Source of the DNA: Diploscapter coronatus
Lineage: Eukaryota > Nematoda > Chromadorea > Rhabditida > Rhabditidae
Assembly: GCA_964036155.1 (NCBI GenBank)
Contig: OZ038423.1
Span: 25,993,249-26,057,248, forward strand
Length of the DNA: 64,000 nucleotides
Reading direction: 5' to 3'
In this document: in pieces, positions 51,736 to 63,459 of the stretch
How positions within the stretch are numbered: the stretch's first letter is position 1
How the letters are laid out: every line of letters begins with the position of its first letter
The notes under the pieces: generated by a model
Told to the model about the DNA's origin: nothing
Databases searched by the model: none
The model's input: only the letters and a program-made list of their open reading frames with translations
Made by a program: the position numbers and the translations under genes

Positions 51736-53549
51736 ATGAAAATCGAGTTTTTCGACGAAGAACTCTCGCTAAACGACAAGCAGCAATGTGAGGAGGGCGC
51801 TAAAAATATTCTAACCAAAATAAAACCCGAGTGGAATTCGGAAGGTGTCAAATTTGAGGCACGTTTGAACACATTTAAATTTTTTAAAATTTATAATTTC
51901 AGGTCTACACAGTGGGTATCACGAACAAGATATTCTCCGCTTATACTGATCCCAAGGATCGAGTGGTATTCCGAGTGTTCGGCAAAAACACCGAGAAAAT
52001 CATCGACAGACGACACGAGCTCGAGTCGTGGCATAAATTGGCCAAACATGGCCTGGCTGCTCCGTTGTATGGCCAATTTAAGAATGGACTCGTCTGTGGC
52101 TATTTGCCTGGTCGAAGTCTAAGAGTCGAGGATACGAGGGACCCGATTATTCAACCGTAAGAGTGAAACTTCTGAATTTTCATGAAGACCAACTTCTTCA
52201 GGCAGATCATATCCTCTATGGCGAAAATGCATCAGATTGAATCTGACAGTCAGAAGGAGCCCTGCTGCTTCACGAAAATGCTAGATTTTTACAACGCATT
52301 CACCGGATCATTTGAAGACAGCGAGAAACAAGTACTTTTTCGTTAAATATTCCATTTCAAAAGGATTTGTAGGAAAAGTTTACCTCGGTCTTTGGAAGTA
52401 TGGCCAAATTGCTGCTGGAAATCAACCAGATAAAATTCATCATCGAAGGCTTGAACGAGCCTGCTGGATTCTGTCACAATGACCTACTCGTTTACAATAT
52501 TCTGTACAATGAAGAGACAAGTATTTTCTTCCTATCGACGATTGTAAACCATTGAAAGCGAGCTAAAATTGGTGTACGAGAGGGAGAGAAAGGTGCACAG
52601 ATGCACGATTGCTTATCACTTTATTCAAAAAAGAGATTATCGACGAATTTCTTCGTTTTCTTTTGTTTTATTTTCGATTTGTTTACTTGTTTCTGCTGTC
52701 CAAATGTTAGCATGGTAGTCGGAAACTCTTGAAGTCGATGGAATCAAGGAACTCGCGAAGATAATCGTCAATTGGCTGTTGAACTCAAAATGGCTTACCA
52801 CGATTTTTCATCGTTAGCGGCATCTCGCTCGACTATCGTGCCTGATATTTGGATAGTAAAAATAAATAAGTCAATTAAATGAAAGAAGAGAAAGCGAAGA
52901 AAATCGGCGATAATCGCTTTTTGAGTAAAGTGATGAGCAATCGCGCATCTGTGCACCTTTTTCCCTTTTCGCTGCGCCAATATTAGCTCGCTCTCGATGG
53001 TTCGCAGTCGACAATAGTATCATTTTGTCCGATTTTCTACTTTAGAATCCGCAAGTTTCATCGATTACGAGTACGCCGATGTGAATTACATCTTGTTCGA
53101 TATTGGCAATCATTTTCAGGAATATGCAGGTAATTTTGATTAATCTCTAGTTTATTGAATAAATAAATTAGGAGTCGATAATCCTGACTACAGTTTATGT
53201 CCGACTGATGAAGAGAAGCGCAACTTCTTGAAGCAGTATTTATCCTGTTCAAAGGAAGGACTTGATGAGGATAGACTAGAGCAAATGCTGCATCGTGTGA
53301 CGGTTTTTGAAGCGGTTAGTCAATTCAATTTTCGAATATTTTTAGCAAACTATTAACTATAGGCATCTCACCTATTCTGGTCCATCTGGGCTCTAGTTCA
53401 GGCTCAGAACTCCCTCATAGACTTTGATTATCTTGGGTCAGTCATTTTATTTTATTTTCATTTTTTCGCATGTTATTTTCAGATACGCTGTCATGCGGTA
53501 CGAGCAGTACAAAAAGTGCCTCGGCAAATATCAGAATCTCAAAAACTGA
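51736..53549 (+). CDS. Ethanolamine kinase (choline/ethanolamine kinase family)
   Basis: Eight exons (51736-51858, 51903-52156, 52202-52331, 52373-52520, 53046-53129, 53172-53314, 53363-53436, 53483-53549) give 340 residues. Motifs are GITNKIFSAY (nucleotide loop), FCHNDLLVYNILY (Brenner motif, catalytic Asp), FIDYEYADVNYILFDIGNHF (Mg2+ Asp) and SHLFWSIWALVQAQ. FIDYEYA with DIGNHFQEYAGV fits ETNK better than choline kinases. The enzyme makes phosphoethanolamine in the CDP-ethanolamine route to phosphatidylethanolamine. Nearest named C. elegans relatives are the ck genes; I do not assign one. Oddities: intron 1 has a GC donor (GAG|GCACGT), intron 4 carries a foldback transposon, and the HNDLL motif is followed by V where ETNK1 has C-K. 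AATAAA follows at 53632. Confidence 0.92.
52535..53014. mobile_element. Foldback DNA transposon in an ethanolamine kinase intron
   Basis: About 480 bp with arms of about 125 bases that are inverted copies, roughly four in five bases identical. Both contain GGTGCACAGATGC-CGATTGC-ATCACTTTA and GCGAGCTAA-ATTGG. The flanks read TA on each side (52533-52534 and 53015-53016), a Tc1/mariner-like target. The centre has no transposase. The element lies wholly inside the intron 52521-53045, so splicing could remove it. Confidence 0.8.
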
Positions 53550-53631
53550 CATTTTTAATTCTTACAAATGATTTATTGTGATACGAGATTTGTGTAACGG
53601 ATTTTTTACGCGATATATACAATAACAATTT

Positions 53632-53637
53632 AATAAA
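53632..53637 (+). terminator. Ethanolamine kinase poly(A) signal
   Basis: AATAAA lies 83 bases after the stop. The convergent minus-strand gene stops at 53671, so the two transcripts' 3' ends probably overlap. Confidence 0.55.
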
Positions 53638-53670
53638 ATAATGTCTAACTGAAAGTGTTTTCAACACAAA

Positions 53671-54395
53671 TTAGCACAATGCGGAAGCAGTTCTTCTCCA
53701 TCGCTCTACGAGTTCGATGGGCCTTGACACGAACTCCTAAAGGGGATAAAATTGATGAAATGATCAATTTGAAAAAATACCTTGACTTGGTGCTCAGCGT
53801 GACCGTCAATTACTTGGCCGTCACTGTTGACCACCAAACAAGTCGGCAGGGCTTCGACATCGTATCGTTGGAATAATTGACTAGAAATTTCTTTCATTGA
53901 GAAAAAATCAGCCACAATCTACTTGACGATAGGGTGCTTCAGCGGGATGTATGCCCAGGAGCAACCATGCTTTTCGTAGTACTCAGAAAGCTGGAATCTC
54001 ATGTAGTCCCTTGAAACGAGCACTACTTCGACCGCATTTCTATATGGAGCTAGGCGATCGTAGAATTCCTAAACTTCAGCTGAAACTTCATTATCTGAGG
54101 TTCCCTACTTTGATGTATGGAAAGAAGTCCCTGCAAGGGTGGCACCAGGACGCTGAAAAATACAGGACGACAATCTAAAAACTGTGTCTGAAGATTTTTC
54201 GCAGATTCAGCAGTAGAATTGCTATTTAGCAGGTTTACAATGGCAGACACTGATAAAATGATTAAAGCACAAGTCTGAGAAATCGAAAACATCTATTTTG
54301 GCAAATTGACTTACCTTTCCTTTCAAATGGTCGCTGGCATTGATTTCTCGACCATCTTTTAGGGTTATAGGTACTCCAGCCAGTAAATTTGCCAT
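53671..54395 (-). CDS. Nucleoredoxin/tryparedoxin-like thioredoxin-fold protein, paralogue 2
   Basis: Five minus-strand exons (54395-54315, 54174-54109, 54068-53923, 53880-53781, 53736-53671) give 152 residues. The start MANLLAGVPITLKDGREI parallels its neighbour at 56175. The active site is YFSASWCHPCRDFFPYI (WCxPC). Next come EVVLVSRDY and WAYIPL, marks of the nucleoredoxin group, then the cis-Pro ALPTCLVVN (about 110). A thiol-disulfide reductase role in cytosol or nucleus is inferred. The C terminus (FVSRPIELVERWRR) differs from paralogue 1. Confidence 0.88.
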
Positions 54396-55635
54396 TTTCA
54401 AATTTGAATCTGGAAAATTGAAATTTCGCTGTTATTTAAAAAAAAAGAATAATGTGAAAGAAACTGCAACGATAAGGTGATAATCACTACGCCTTACATG
54501 CCGTAGAGACGAGAATTATGACCTTTACACGGGCGTTTATGATTTCTAGATAAAGGTTCTATTCGACTCAAGAACCTTTGGCAAAATAATCAATTCTTTT
54601 TAACAATGACACGGATTAAATTGCAATCGCAAACTAAATTTAAAAAGCGACTATTGAAGTGACATTTTAAGCTCCAGGTGAGTTTATTATCGCCAAAAAT
54701 AGAAACTTGAATCATGATTATGCAAACAAAGGCTAAATTTAGAAAAATCCTAAAAGTGAACAGCGTCTAAATGACTCTATTGACTTTTATATGGGGGAGT
54801 TCGAGAGTTGTTGATAACTTTTTGTGATAAGACTTCAATCTGTGCCAGGTCTCCGTTTTTTTTCGGGAAATAGATGAAAAGCACCGAACTCATTGATTTT
54901 GACTACTGGCGATTTTATTGAGCAAGGCTTTATCAGTGTATTTCGAGGTCAAAGTAAAAGTTTGGCCAAATATTTTGCATTTTAAAAATAATGACTACGT
55001 AAAATTCGACAATTTCGTCACCGACCCACACGCGTAGTAAGCTGATTATTTGATGACTTCATCATTTTTTATCAAATTATCAAATTCCTCGCCCAAAATA
55101 TGTGAGATTATGTCATGCAGAAGTCAAATAGGAATTACTCACTTCCAGGGCTGTCGGAACTGAACTAAACTTCGAACTTGCTGGAAGTTGAGTTCAGTTT
55201 AAGTTCGATCGCGAAAATTCTTCACAGCTCAAATTAAGTTGAAGTTCGACTTTCTTCGAACTCCCGACAGCCCTGCTCACTTCAAATTAAAATTTTGGGT
55301 TATGCATTTAATTTAATGATATTTTACGCAATCTATCTCACAGGTTAGAATTTGAAAAGTTTCGTGTTGCATGATGCCTAACATTTGTTCTTCGAGAATG
55401 ATAAGAATCATGATGGTCGATGTATTTTAGGTTTTTTAAATCACCCATCTTTGAAGTTCGAGATTATATTTCACTTGTGCAATATTTCGTCTGTCAGTAA
55501 CAAGAACATTTCCTGTTTTCAAGACTTTATTATTATCATCGCACATAGCGGAAATTACATGTTTGCGCAATTCTGACAAATCTAGACTAGCTTTGATGTA
55601 ATAATTAAAAAAAACAGATAAATCTAAATTCCAAA
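54396..55635. other. Intergenic region between the two nucleoredoxin-like genes
   Basis: AT-rich, no gene seen, apart from the hAT-type MITE at 55146-55275. It probably holds the promoter of paralogue 2. Confidence 0.5.
55146..55275. mobile_element. hAT-type MITE with perfect target duplication
   Basis: A 130-bp element with perfect 12-bp terminal inverted repeats (CAGGGCTGTCGG and CCGACAGCCCTG), flanked by perfect 8-bp copies of CTCACTTC at 55138-55145 and 55276-55283. CAGGG ends and an 8-bp duplication are diagnostic of the hAT superfamily. The interior is itself palindromic (GAACTGAACTAAACTTCGAA against its inverse) and has no coding capacity. The clean ends suggest a recent insertion. 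Confidence 0.88.
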
Positions 55636-56175
55636 TTAATTATAGCAAGCCATCCATCCGTCGTAGAGATTCTCCATATTGTCCATGTTGTCCTGGATCT
55701 CTGTCCTCGCGTCGTTAATGACTACCTTTCCATCCGGTTTGACGATTTTCATCGCTGGGATCGTTTTGATTTCGAATTTTCTCAGTAACTCTCTGGAACT
55801 TCGTCATTTCTAGGCACATTATAACCTGAACTTACTGAATTTTCGGGTCTCCGAAGGGAATATACGTCCAGGCTCCCATCTGGTCGAGGTAATAATTGAC
55901 CAAGGAATTGGACTGGAATTTCAAATGTTCAAGTTTTTCATTGATGAATTGAAATTTACCTCTCTGTCCCTTGAAACGAAGACCACTTCGAACTCGGGGT
56001 GCTGTTTCTTGATTTCCTCGTAGAATTTCTTGAGTTTGGGCGTGAACGCTTTGCACGGGTTGCACCACGACGCGGAAAAGTAGAGACCGACTACTTTGCC
56101 GTCCAGGTATTTCCCAGCATCGACTTCCACACCATCACGAGTTACCAGAGTCACTCCGCTAAGCATTTTTGCCAT
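55636..56175 (-). CDS. Nucleoredoxin/tryparedoxin-like thioredoxin-fold protein, paralogue 1
   Basis: Three minus-strand exons (56175-55960, 55912-55836, 55792-55636) give 149 residues. Landmarks are VVGLYFSASWCNPCKAFTPK (active site WCNPC, about 37-41), KKFYEEI, FEVVFVSRDRE, WTYIPFGD, and the cis-Pro KTIPAMKIVKPDG. It closely matches the tryparedoxin-like nucleoredoxins common in nematodes. Expected role: thiol-disulfide exchange. A TATA-like element stands about 36 bases ahead of the ATG. It shares strand and fold with paralogue 2 and lies next to the sulfurtransferase gene. Confidence 0.9.
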
Positions 56176-56638
56176 ACCTGGGAAGTTTCACAATTATCCA
56201 GAATCGGGCCTTTTATAGGCACGAAAAAGAGTGTACTTATGAAATGATGCAATGACATTACTCGGTTTACGCCAAAATTCGACAAATGCGCCAATTGGGC
56301 CGCTTTCGTTGCGTCAGAAGGGCCCTCGAAATGTCTCGAATTTCAGGACCAACTTCGGCCGCAAGACCTTTCACTTAGGCAAATTAAAGGGGAACCCTTA
56401 TTTGAAAGCAGCCAAACTCGTTGCATTTCGAATTTCGCACGAACCGCATGGACTTTCAAGCATTCAGCCTTCCGAGAAACCCAATCTAGCACTAGAGGAG
56501 GACTTGAATCTTTCAAAAATCAACACCAATAAAACAAGAAGTTTATTGATAATATTGATAATACTGTCCATTCATAGTGATATGATAGATTCTGACTACC
56601 CTGATAAATATATTTTTCATTCAGACGTTCAAGAGGTT
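56176..56638. other. Intergenic region between paralogue 1 and the sulfurtransferase
   Basis: Probable promoter of paralogue 1. An open frame read on the plus strand (56252-56782) overlaps the sulfurtransferase 3' end and has no domain. Nothing else is supported. Confidence 0.45.
56211..56217 (-). promoter_or_regulatory. TATA-like element of nucleoredoxin-like paralogue 1
   Basis: On the minus strand the sequence reads GCCTATAAAAGGCCC, about 36 bases upstream of the ATG at 56175. An acceptor-like CTTCCCAG lies between, so the start codon may follow a spliced leader. Confidence 0.4.
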
Positions 56639-58577
56639 TTATTTGGAATTGATGTATTCCGAAGCTCTCAAAGCGAGCTCGGACATGCTTCCATTGTAGA
56701 CTCTCGCTTTGATGCCCAATCTGGCCAACCCAAGGGCGAGCATGGAAGCTTGTACTCCACTGTTGCACATAGTAACGGTTGACTTCGATGCATCGAATCC
56801 AGCCTTTTTCAATGCTAAAACTTCTTGTTGATCTCAGAAAGTTCGAGGATATTCAAACCTTCTTCAAGAGCCGATTTGTCTTTGACGCCCGTTTCTCCAA
56901 CCACATTTGGCAACGGCACATTCTTGGCGCCTGCGATATGGCTTCCAGTTGCTTCTGAACTACTTGCCCTTTCAATTGCTGTTAAAAAATAATAGCTCCT
57001 TACTTGGAGCTGGGAATCCCAGTGGTTCGCTACCATTGAATTGACCTCCAGGACGAGCATCCAGCATGTTGATCTAATTCTTCTTCTTCTCATGGATCAG
57101 AAAAGATGCACTTACGGCGCTCATCTTATTCTCGAACAGGTTGCCTCCTCGCGGATCGTTGGTCAGGTCGTCGAAGTTTGCGTAGAGGCTCTTGTCGATC
57201 GGTCCGGCCTTCCAGTTTCCTTGGGTGGCACTTTTGTCGCCACTCTCGGTTGGATGCCCAGCGCTCTTCCAAGCATTGAAGCCCCCGTTAAGGACTTCGA
57301 TGTTGCGATGACCGTACACCTAATTTGATGAACTATGAAGAAGTATTGAGTTAGCCAGTATTTTTCTAAATTCACAACTCATCATTCGTGTTCCTCTTTC
57401 AATATTCCTTAAGAATGAATTTCAATGTTCAAAATTCAAAAGCTGATTGGATGATCAGATAGCTTGGAAAAGTACCTTGAACGTCCACCAGACGCGAGCA
57501 GCGAAGAGCATGCCCGCTGCGGGACCTCTGCTGTAGACAACCAACTTGTCATCCTTGTTGATGCCCAATTTCTGCACGTATTGCTCGAACAGCTCCGGGG
57601 AATAGAACGAAAATCTCTCGTACCTGCGGAATTATACAGGATGCGCAAAAATACTGTTACATCTATTTTCTGACCCGTGAGACCAAAACAATGAATTTAC
57701 TTCGAAAATTTTGGATAATTTAAAATGGTGTCGACTTATAGGTTCAATAATTTATCGAATCTTTCCGAGATATTTCATAGAATGTGAAATTTTTGCTTTG
57801 GAAATCGGTTGAATCAAAATTCCTACACATGCGATAGCCTACATTTTTAAATCTTTGTGTTAAATGAGTCGGTCTTCGGTCAAATTATTTTTATCACGTT
57901 CATCCACGTCTAATCTGTCCATTATTGAAAGAAAATTTCATTCAATAATCATTTGAAGTAATTGGCGAACTCATTTATATGAGAAGTAAGACTTGCGCAT
58001 ATTTCGCTGTATAAATTGAGGTTCCACAAGAGCAGGAAATGATAATCGCGGAAAATGATATATAGCTTAATTTATTCACGATATGTTAGTGATTATCACT
58101 ATCAAAAAGTTTGCCACAAGTTGTGCATTCTAAGTAAACGGGGGAGACGATTCCAAAAATGTAAGAGTGTTTTTTGCACACCCGATATCTCTTGAGAAAG
58201 TAAATGCACAGAACTTACTGTCCAGGAAAGTAAGCGACATCCAAATTGAAGTGAACTGCATTTGGTATATGCTCCGCGGTGTAGTTCGGATTGATGTGGG
58301 TCTTGATGAGTTCGTCGAATTTTCCATAGGACGTATTTTTGAACTCTTCCCAATTGGGCTTAGGCTTCACCTCGTAGGTTGCATCGAGAACTTTTACGTG
58401 CGGGTCCTGGATTTAAAATTTAGCTTTTCGAAATGGAAACGAAAGCAATTCATAGAAGTACTAAGGTTATACTTTTAAATCATCAAGACCAAAGATAAAT
58501 GAAAACAAATAATTGAAACCTACATTGATATGCTCGGCCAGCCAATTGACTTCGACAATTTCTCCCGCGGTCGCCAT
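56639..58577 (-). CDS. 3-mercaptopyruvate sulfurtransferase (tandem rhodanese)
   Basis: Seven minus-strand exons (58577-58524, 58406-58219, 57623-57476, 57319-57116, 57073-57004, 56978-56859, 56814-56639) give 319 residues. The N-terminal rhodanese domain has VKVLDATYEV, HIPNAVHFNLDVA and VVYSRGPAAGMLFAARVWW. The second has NMLDARPGGQF, GSHIAGAKNVPLPN and the active-site loop VTMCNSGVQASMLA (catalytic Cys). This is the two-domain MPST/TST layout. Members move sulfane sulfur from 3-mercaptopyruvate and can release H2S through thioredoxins. The last intron (56858-56815, 44 nt) removes what otherwise looks like a frameshift. C. elegans has several mpst paralogues, so I do not assign one. Confidence 0.92.
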
Positions 58578-59232
58578 GTGTATGTGTGCAATACAGCCTA
58601 GTGAAGAGGCGATTCGAATTAGGAGCGTCGGCCTGCAGAAGAACATTTTTCAATCGTATGATTCAAACCGGCTGATGACAGTTCAGCCAAATTCACCAGG
58701 GGTCGGAGGCATTTTCAGCAAACTTTTAAACGCGTACGACATATTTTTCGAACACAAAACAACAACACGTTATGTAAAGAAAAGATACGTGAGAAAAGCG
58801 ACAAATACCGACTATTGTCGATAGGGCAATTCTAAGGAAAATCAATGCGAGCCATTCTTTTCGTACCTTGGAGAAAAGTCAATAGAATCGAGAACTACGG
58901 CAGAGTTTGATAAGAGCAAACATAATTCACAGAGAATACAAAGTACTCCCTAAATAAAGCAGACGGACACTAATTTTGCACAATATTTTGCAGCAAAATC
59001 AAACTACCCAACAGATCAAACCACACAAGTTTATGCACTTTATTATCGTCGTAATCCCAAGTTCGAAGAAACAAGAACGGAATTTTATTGATCGGGACGA
59101 GGTTAAACGTAATCGGTCTGTAGCTTGATAAAAGTGGATTAATTATGGAGAATTGTTGTGAATCATACACATACCGCAGTGAGATCAATTTGTTAAAATT
59201 GTTGATGAGAAATCTGCAGAGTAAATTCGATG
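58578..59232. other. Upstream region of the sulfurtransferase and 3' side of the neuropeptide gene
   Basis: No gene seen. It holds the probable sulfurtransferase promoter near 58600 and the neuropeptide 3'UTR. Short open frames show no domain. Confidence 0.45.
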
Positions 59233-59661
59233 TCAGCCAAACCGAGGCTTGAGATTCTGCATGAGCTGTTGAAGTTGCGTGTCCTCGCCGTCGAATCCCA
59301 TGAGGGGGCCTCTTCGAAATCTGCAAACTAGCCGTACTCAGAGTTAATCATGTTGGAAGAAAAGGAGAATCTTAGACTTGTATAAAGCATGATTTGGAAA
59401 TACCGTCACATTTATCTCTTTACAAAAATGTGATTATATTTCCAAATTTATTCTATGAAGTCCACTAGACTTGTAAAGGAAATTGTTCTTATATGGGAAC
59501 AACAATTTTTAGTAGACTTTCCGAAAAGATGAAACATCGTACCGTGCTCCGGAATAATACGAGTCATAGGGGTACGGGGCGAACGCTTGGGCACTGACTG
59601 ACCAGCACAGAATTACGCAAATTAGAAGAAACAGCGAGACGAGCCACGTCTGCAGCGACAT
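59233..59661 (-). CDS. flp-33: FLP-33-like RFamide neuropeptide precursor
   Basis: Two minus-strand exons (59661-59543, 59320-59233) give 68 residues. A strong signal peptide (MSLQTWLVSLFLLICVILCW, cleavage near VSA) is followed by a short spacer, then Arg-Arg, then one 24-residue peptide starting GPLMGFDG and ending QNLKPRF, then Gly and stop. The Gly is the amide donor, so the product should be a single long KPRF-amide. It closely resembles the C. elegans FLP-33 peptide as I recall it (APLEGFED...QKPRF-amide), including one-peptide organisation and conserved P-L-x-G-F-[DE]. Released by dense-core vesicles to act on GPCRs; the receptor is unknown. The gene was overlooked as two short open frames, since only the join makes the peptide. 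Confidence 0.88.
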
Positions 59662-62600
59662 TTCGCGGTGTGGAATATCCCTGGAAGGAGTTTGGATAAT
59701 CAAGGAAATTGAGAGATTTCCAACTCTTCCCGATTTCACGATATCTGACGAAATTCTAGGACACTGCCTCTGAACAACGGACATGTACGGGACGTAACGG
59801 GCCGGTTTGCATTCACTGATAGTTACGGGAGGTAACTGGAGGAAACTGGTCGATTTCATCCGTACTTGTGAAAACGGACCAGGCTCCTCCGGTACTGCTT
59901 GTAAATACAAACGGGTCCAGTACGTCCTCGTACCGGTCCGTTGTCAGGGAGTGACGGAGAAGATACTCTACTTCGATCTTCCAAAATCGATCTTGGATAA
60001 ATGTGACAGAACAATAAAATTGCAAAATTTCAATGAGAAATTCTCAGTTCTCGGCACTTTTTGCGTACTTGTCAAAAAACGCGAGCAAAATGTGAATCAG
60101 TGACTTTCTCATGTGCAAAATTGCCTAGAGACTTTCTCAATGATTTTCAGCTAATTGTCGGCTTCGAAAGAAGCCCCTTTAGGGAAAGGATTTGCATGAA
60201 AATGTTAAATTCTACCCCGATAAGACTGCTGAGAAGGTAATGATTATGCTCGAGATATGAGTTATCAGATGAAAATCATAGTCTTCGATTCTCTGCTCAA
60301 AATGGCGATGCTACGCTAAAATATCATGATTTGGAAGAGATGAACGTTAAAGATAGCATCGTTTTATTATTTTCATCGGACGCCATATTTGCGTCAAAAT
60401 GAAGTCGGGTCGAAATTTACGGCTGCTTTATGCACCAGAAAAATTCCTGTGTGTCGGGCAAATGAGTCGTTTAAAGGACGGCGAATTTCGAAAATTCATA
60501 TTTTCACAGAGAAGATTGGCAACAGACGATGTAAGGGAAGCTCATAAAATGCGGTAAATGAGTCGAGAAAAGCCGCTGTCGAAGTCAAAAATGGAAAACG
60601 GAAATTGCTTGATGGCTGCCTCGCGCTGTTGAAAATGAAAATGTGTGCAAAACTGTGCTCGGAAAATATGAGTATCCAAATTAGAAGTTGCTGATCTTAT
60701 ATTTGGCTTGGCAAAAAGTCACAAGAGACTATCTTTTCTAGATTTAGAGCGCCATATGCTCTAGAAAAAGAGATGAACGAAATTATTCGAACGGCAAAAA
60801 TCCACGTAAGTCGAAAGATGATGTTCAAAGAGCATACGTGTTGCTTATCGGATACACACGTGAACTATACAGATGGCCTTGAATTGAGTGAATTGCTTTC
60901 TCGCGGACCTTGAAGCAAACATCGGCGGCTCAGATTGAGGGTGGTTATTTTTGAATCCCAACTCCCCGGGGAGGCACCGGAATAGAAGTGAAGCCGCTGC
61001 CCCACTTTTTATACGGGAAATTGTGTCTGAATCGAGAAGATTCAGTGCCAGCATAGAAATGGCGTTGCATGTCTTTGGAATCACGGTAAATGACTTGATG
61101 ACCACGAGGATTAAAGTGCCGATTTCAGCGGAACTAGCGCGATGCTTCCTCAATTACCAGGAAACAACATCTCAAACACGGAACAGAACGTAAACATCTC
61201 TACGGTATTACCGAACAATCTAGAGAGTTATCGAATTTTACAATAAATCGGGCATAAATCATAGCGTTATAGGAGGGCTCGTCGACTAAAATAAGAATTC
61301 TCGTGGAATTTCAGCGAGACAGAGGAATAGTCGTCGAGTAATTGCACGACTGTGATTTTGCGAAAAGATAAAAAACAATACGTACGCACGCAGCAGCGCC
61401 AACAATGAAGTCCAGCTAATATATTCTATTGGCCCGGGGGATTTAAAATTCCTAATGAGTCGGGGGATAAGGAAGAAGAAGGATTTCGGAATGAGAGCAA
61501 ATGTGATATCGAGAAAAGCTAGCAAAAATATTGCTTCATAGCTGAGTGTTGCAGATTTTCATTTATTCATCCGATAGATTTCAGGACCATATTATTTCTG
61601 AGAAGAGATTGCTAAAGTTGAAAATTCTAATTCGAAAAATTCAAACAACCTTTTGGATGATATGATATAATGAGAAAATTTTTGACGAAAATTTAGCAAA
61701 GAAGCAAATATTCATGTCAGAGGATTCACAAGTCTTTCCGATTGTAGATGAAAGAAAATACTCGACGATGAATCTGCACGACGCTCATAATTGGCGTCAG
61801 ATTTTAGTGAACATCAGGAAAAGGCATTTTGCTCGAGATGCTAAGGGGCACTTAATTAACGCATAGAGTTGATGCCATCTGAAGCAGCAGCTAGAGAAAG
61901 GGGCGTGGCCCACCCACCCAAAACGGTCACATTTTGTAGATATCCGCTCAGATATGAATGAGTATTACATTTTCATTGCCCAATTTAGCCGCATAGCTCG
62001 ACCACATGCACAGAATATGAAGCCTCAAAATGAATGACTAATTTGGAAAATTATGTGTACAAAAGTTCGGGACTAGCTCGAAATTGTTGAAGTACTTGAA
62101 CTTAAATGAAAGAAGTGTTGCATGTTAAAAGCGAATCCAAAAAGATGAAATTATCAACATTACTGTAATTCTGAGTTAGCGAGAAAGTTGAAGGACGAAG
62201 AAATGACGCGAAAAAAGCGAGTAACTCGACGAAAATTGGATGGTCGCGTGCGTACACTCCACTGCAAATATAGCAGAATAGAGATCATTCAAAAGAATGG
62301 AATGGAGAAAATCGGGGATTTCTTATCCGAGCCTGGATTTGGGGGCTATACTTCAGCATTAGACAAACGGAAAAAGGAAATTCGTTGCGAGGATATTCAA
62401 CTGTTGGAGTAGGCAGCTAACGAAGCATCGAGAAGAGTGAGAAGAAACAGAACAAAATGTGTGATGAATTTGGAAGTTACAAATGACTACAAGATTTTAT
62501 AAAATTATTTCATATTATATCTGTATAATATGGTTGTTATGAAAATTGGCCAAATTTAACAATTTTACGCTAGTTTTGACTTTATATGATAGAATTGGTC

Positions 62601-63459
62601 ATGAATAGGCACCTAGAATAGAAAAAAATACTAAAATTCCGTAAATTCGGCTTTATCCGGATATAGATAAAATCCAAATCTGTTTATCCAAGAAAGCTGA
62701 TTTTGGTGTCAAGTGAAAGGTTCCTATTTGGCTAGAAACGAGACAAGTTTTCAGCCCGTTTGGATAAGTCTAAATATGATTTTTAGCTAAAAATGTAAAA
62801 GTAATTAGAAAAGACGAAATAGCGCGTGGAAGAGAAAAAAGAAAAGGAAAAGGGAAAATAAATGAAAGAATAGGTGTGGTAAGATAGGGTAGGGTAAGGG
62901 ATATAGAAGATAAGGGTGACCATTATCCCAAAATTGATTGAAATTACTTAACGTTAGATGTCTAGCCACCCCTATCAGCTCTTGCCACTAGCTACGGGAT
63001 AAGTTCCGAAGAACCATGCGATTTTGCGAAAATGTTGTATTTTTCAATAAAATGAACAGAAAATCTGTCAGAGTTCTTCGCATAGCCTATGAAATACATT
63101 ATTATGAATGAGAATAATTCATGAATTCTCGTATATCGTCAACCAAACGTGTGCAAATAAATCTCCGAGAGAGATACTCGATGAGGACAAATTTGCAAAC
63201 TTGGCATCATTCCTGGTTTGTTTGCCTTGGACGAAATTAGAATCCTCGGGCCTGAAAATAGCTCGAGGGTTCTTCGACCTTCTTTGGTCCAACAATGAAA
63301 AGAATGCTTATAATCAGTATCTGAAAAGAAACATTTGGGAAAGCAAGAACCAGCCAACTTTTTATTCGCCTCGCAATACACACAGCTATTCAACAAAGTT
63401 GGACTAGCTCAAGAACATTCATAATGGTGAGAAGGAGGAGGACATGTTGATGGGGTTGT
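59662..63459. other. 3.8-kb intergenic region
   Basis: Mostly AT-rich. Open frames exist at 60845-61153 (-), 62188-62412 (+) and 63108-63407 (+), none with a domain or clear splice context. The neuropeptide promoter probably lies in the first part. No RNA gene was recognised. Confidence 0.45.

Noticed and set aside
56815..56858. Apparent frameshift and stop late in the sulfurtransferase gene
   Set aside because: A 44-nt intron with GT...TTTTAG ends explains it and restores the frame and the catalytic loop.
63108..63407. 99-codon open frame on the plus strand
   Set aside because: No domain, no clear splice context, and an overlapping open frame on the other strand; chance is plausible.
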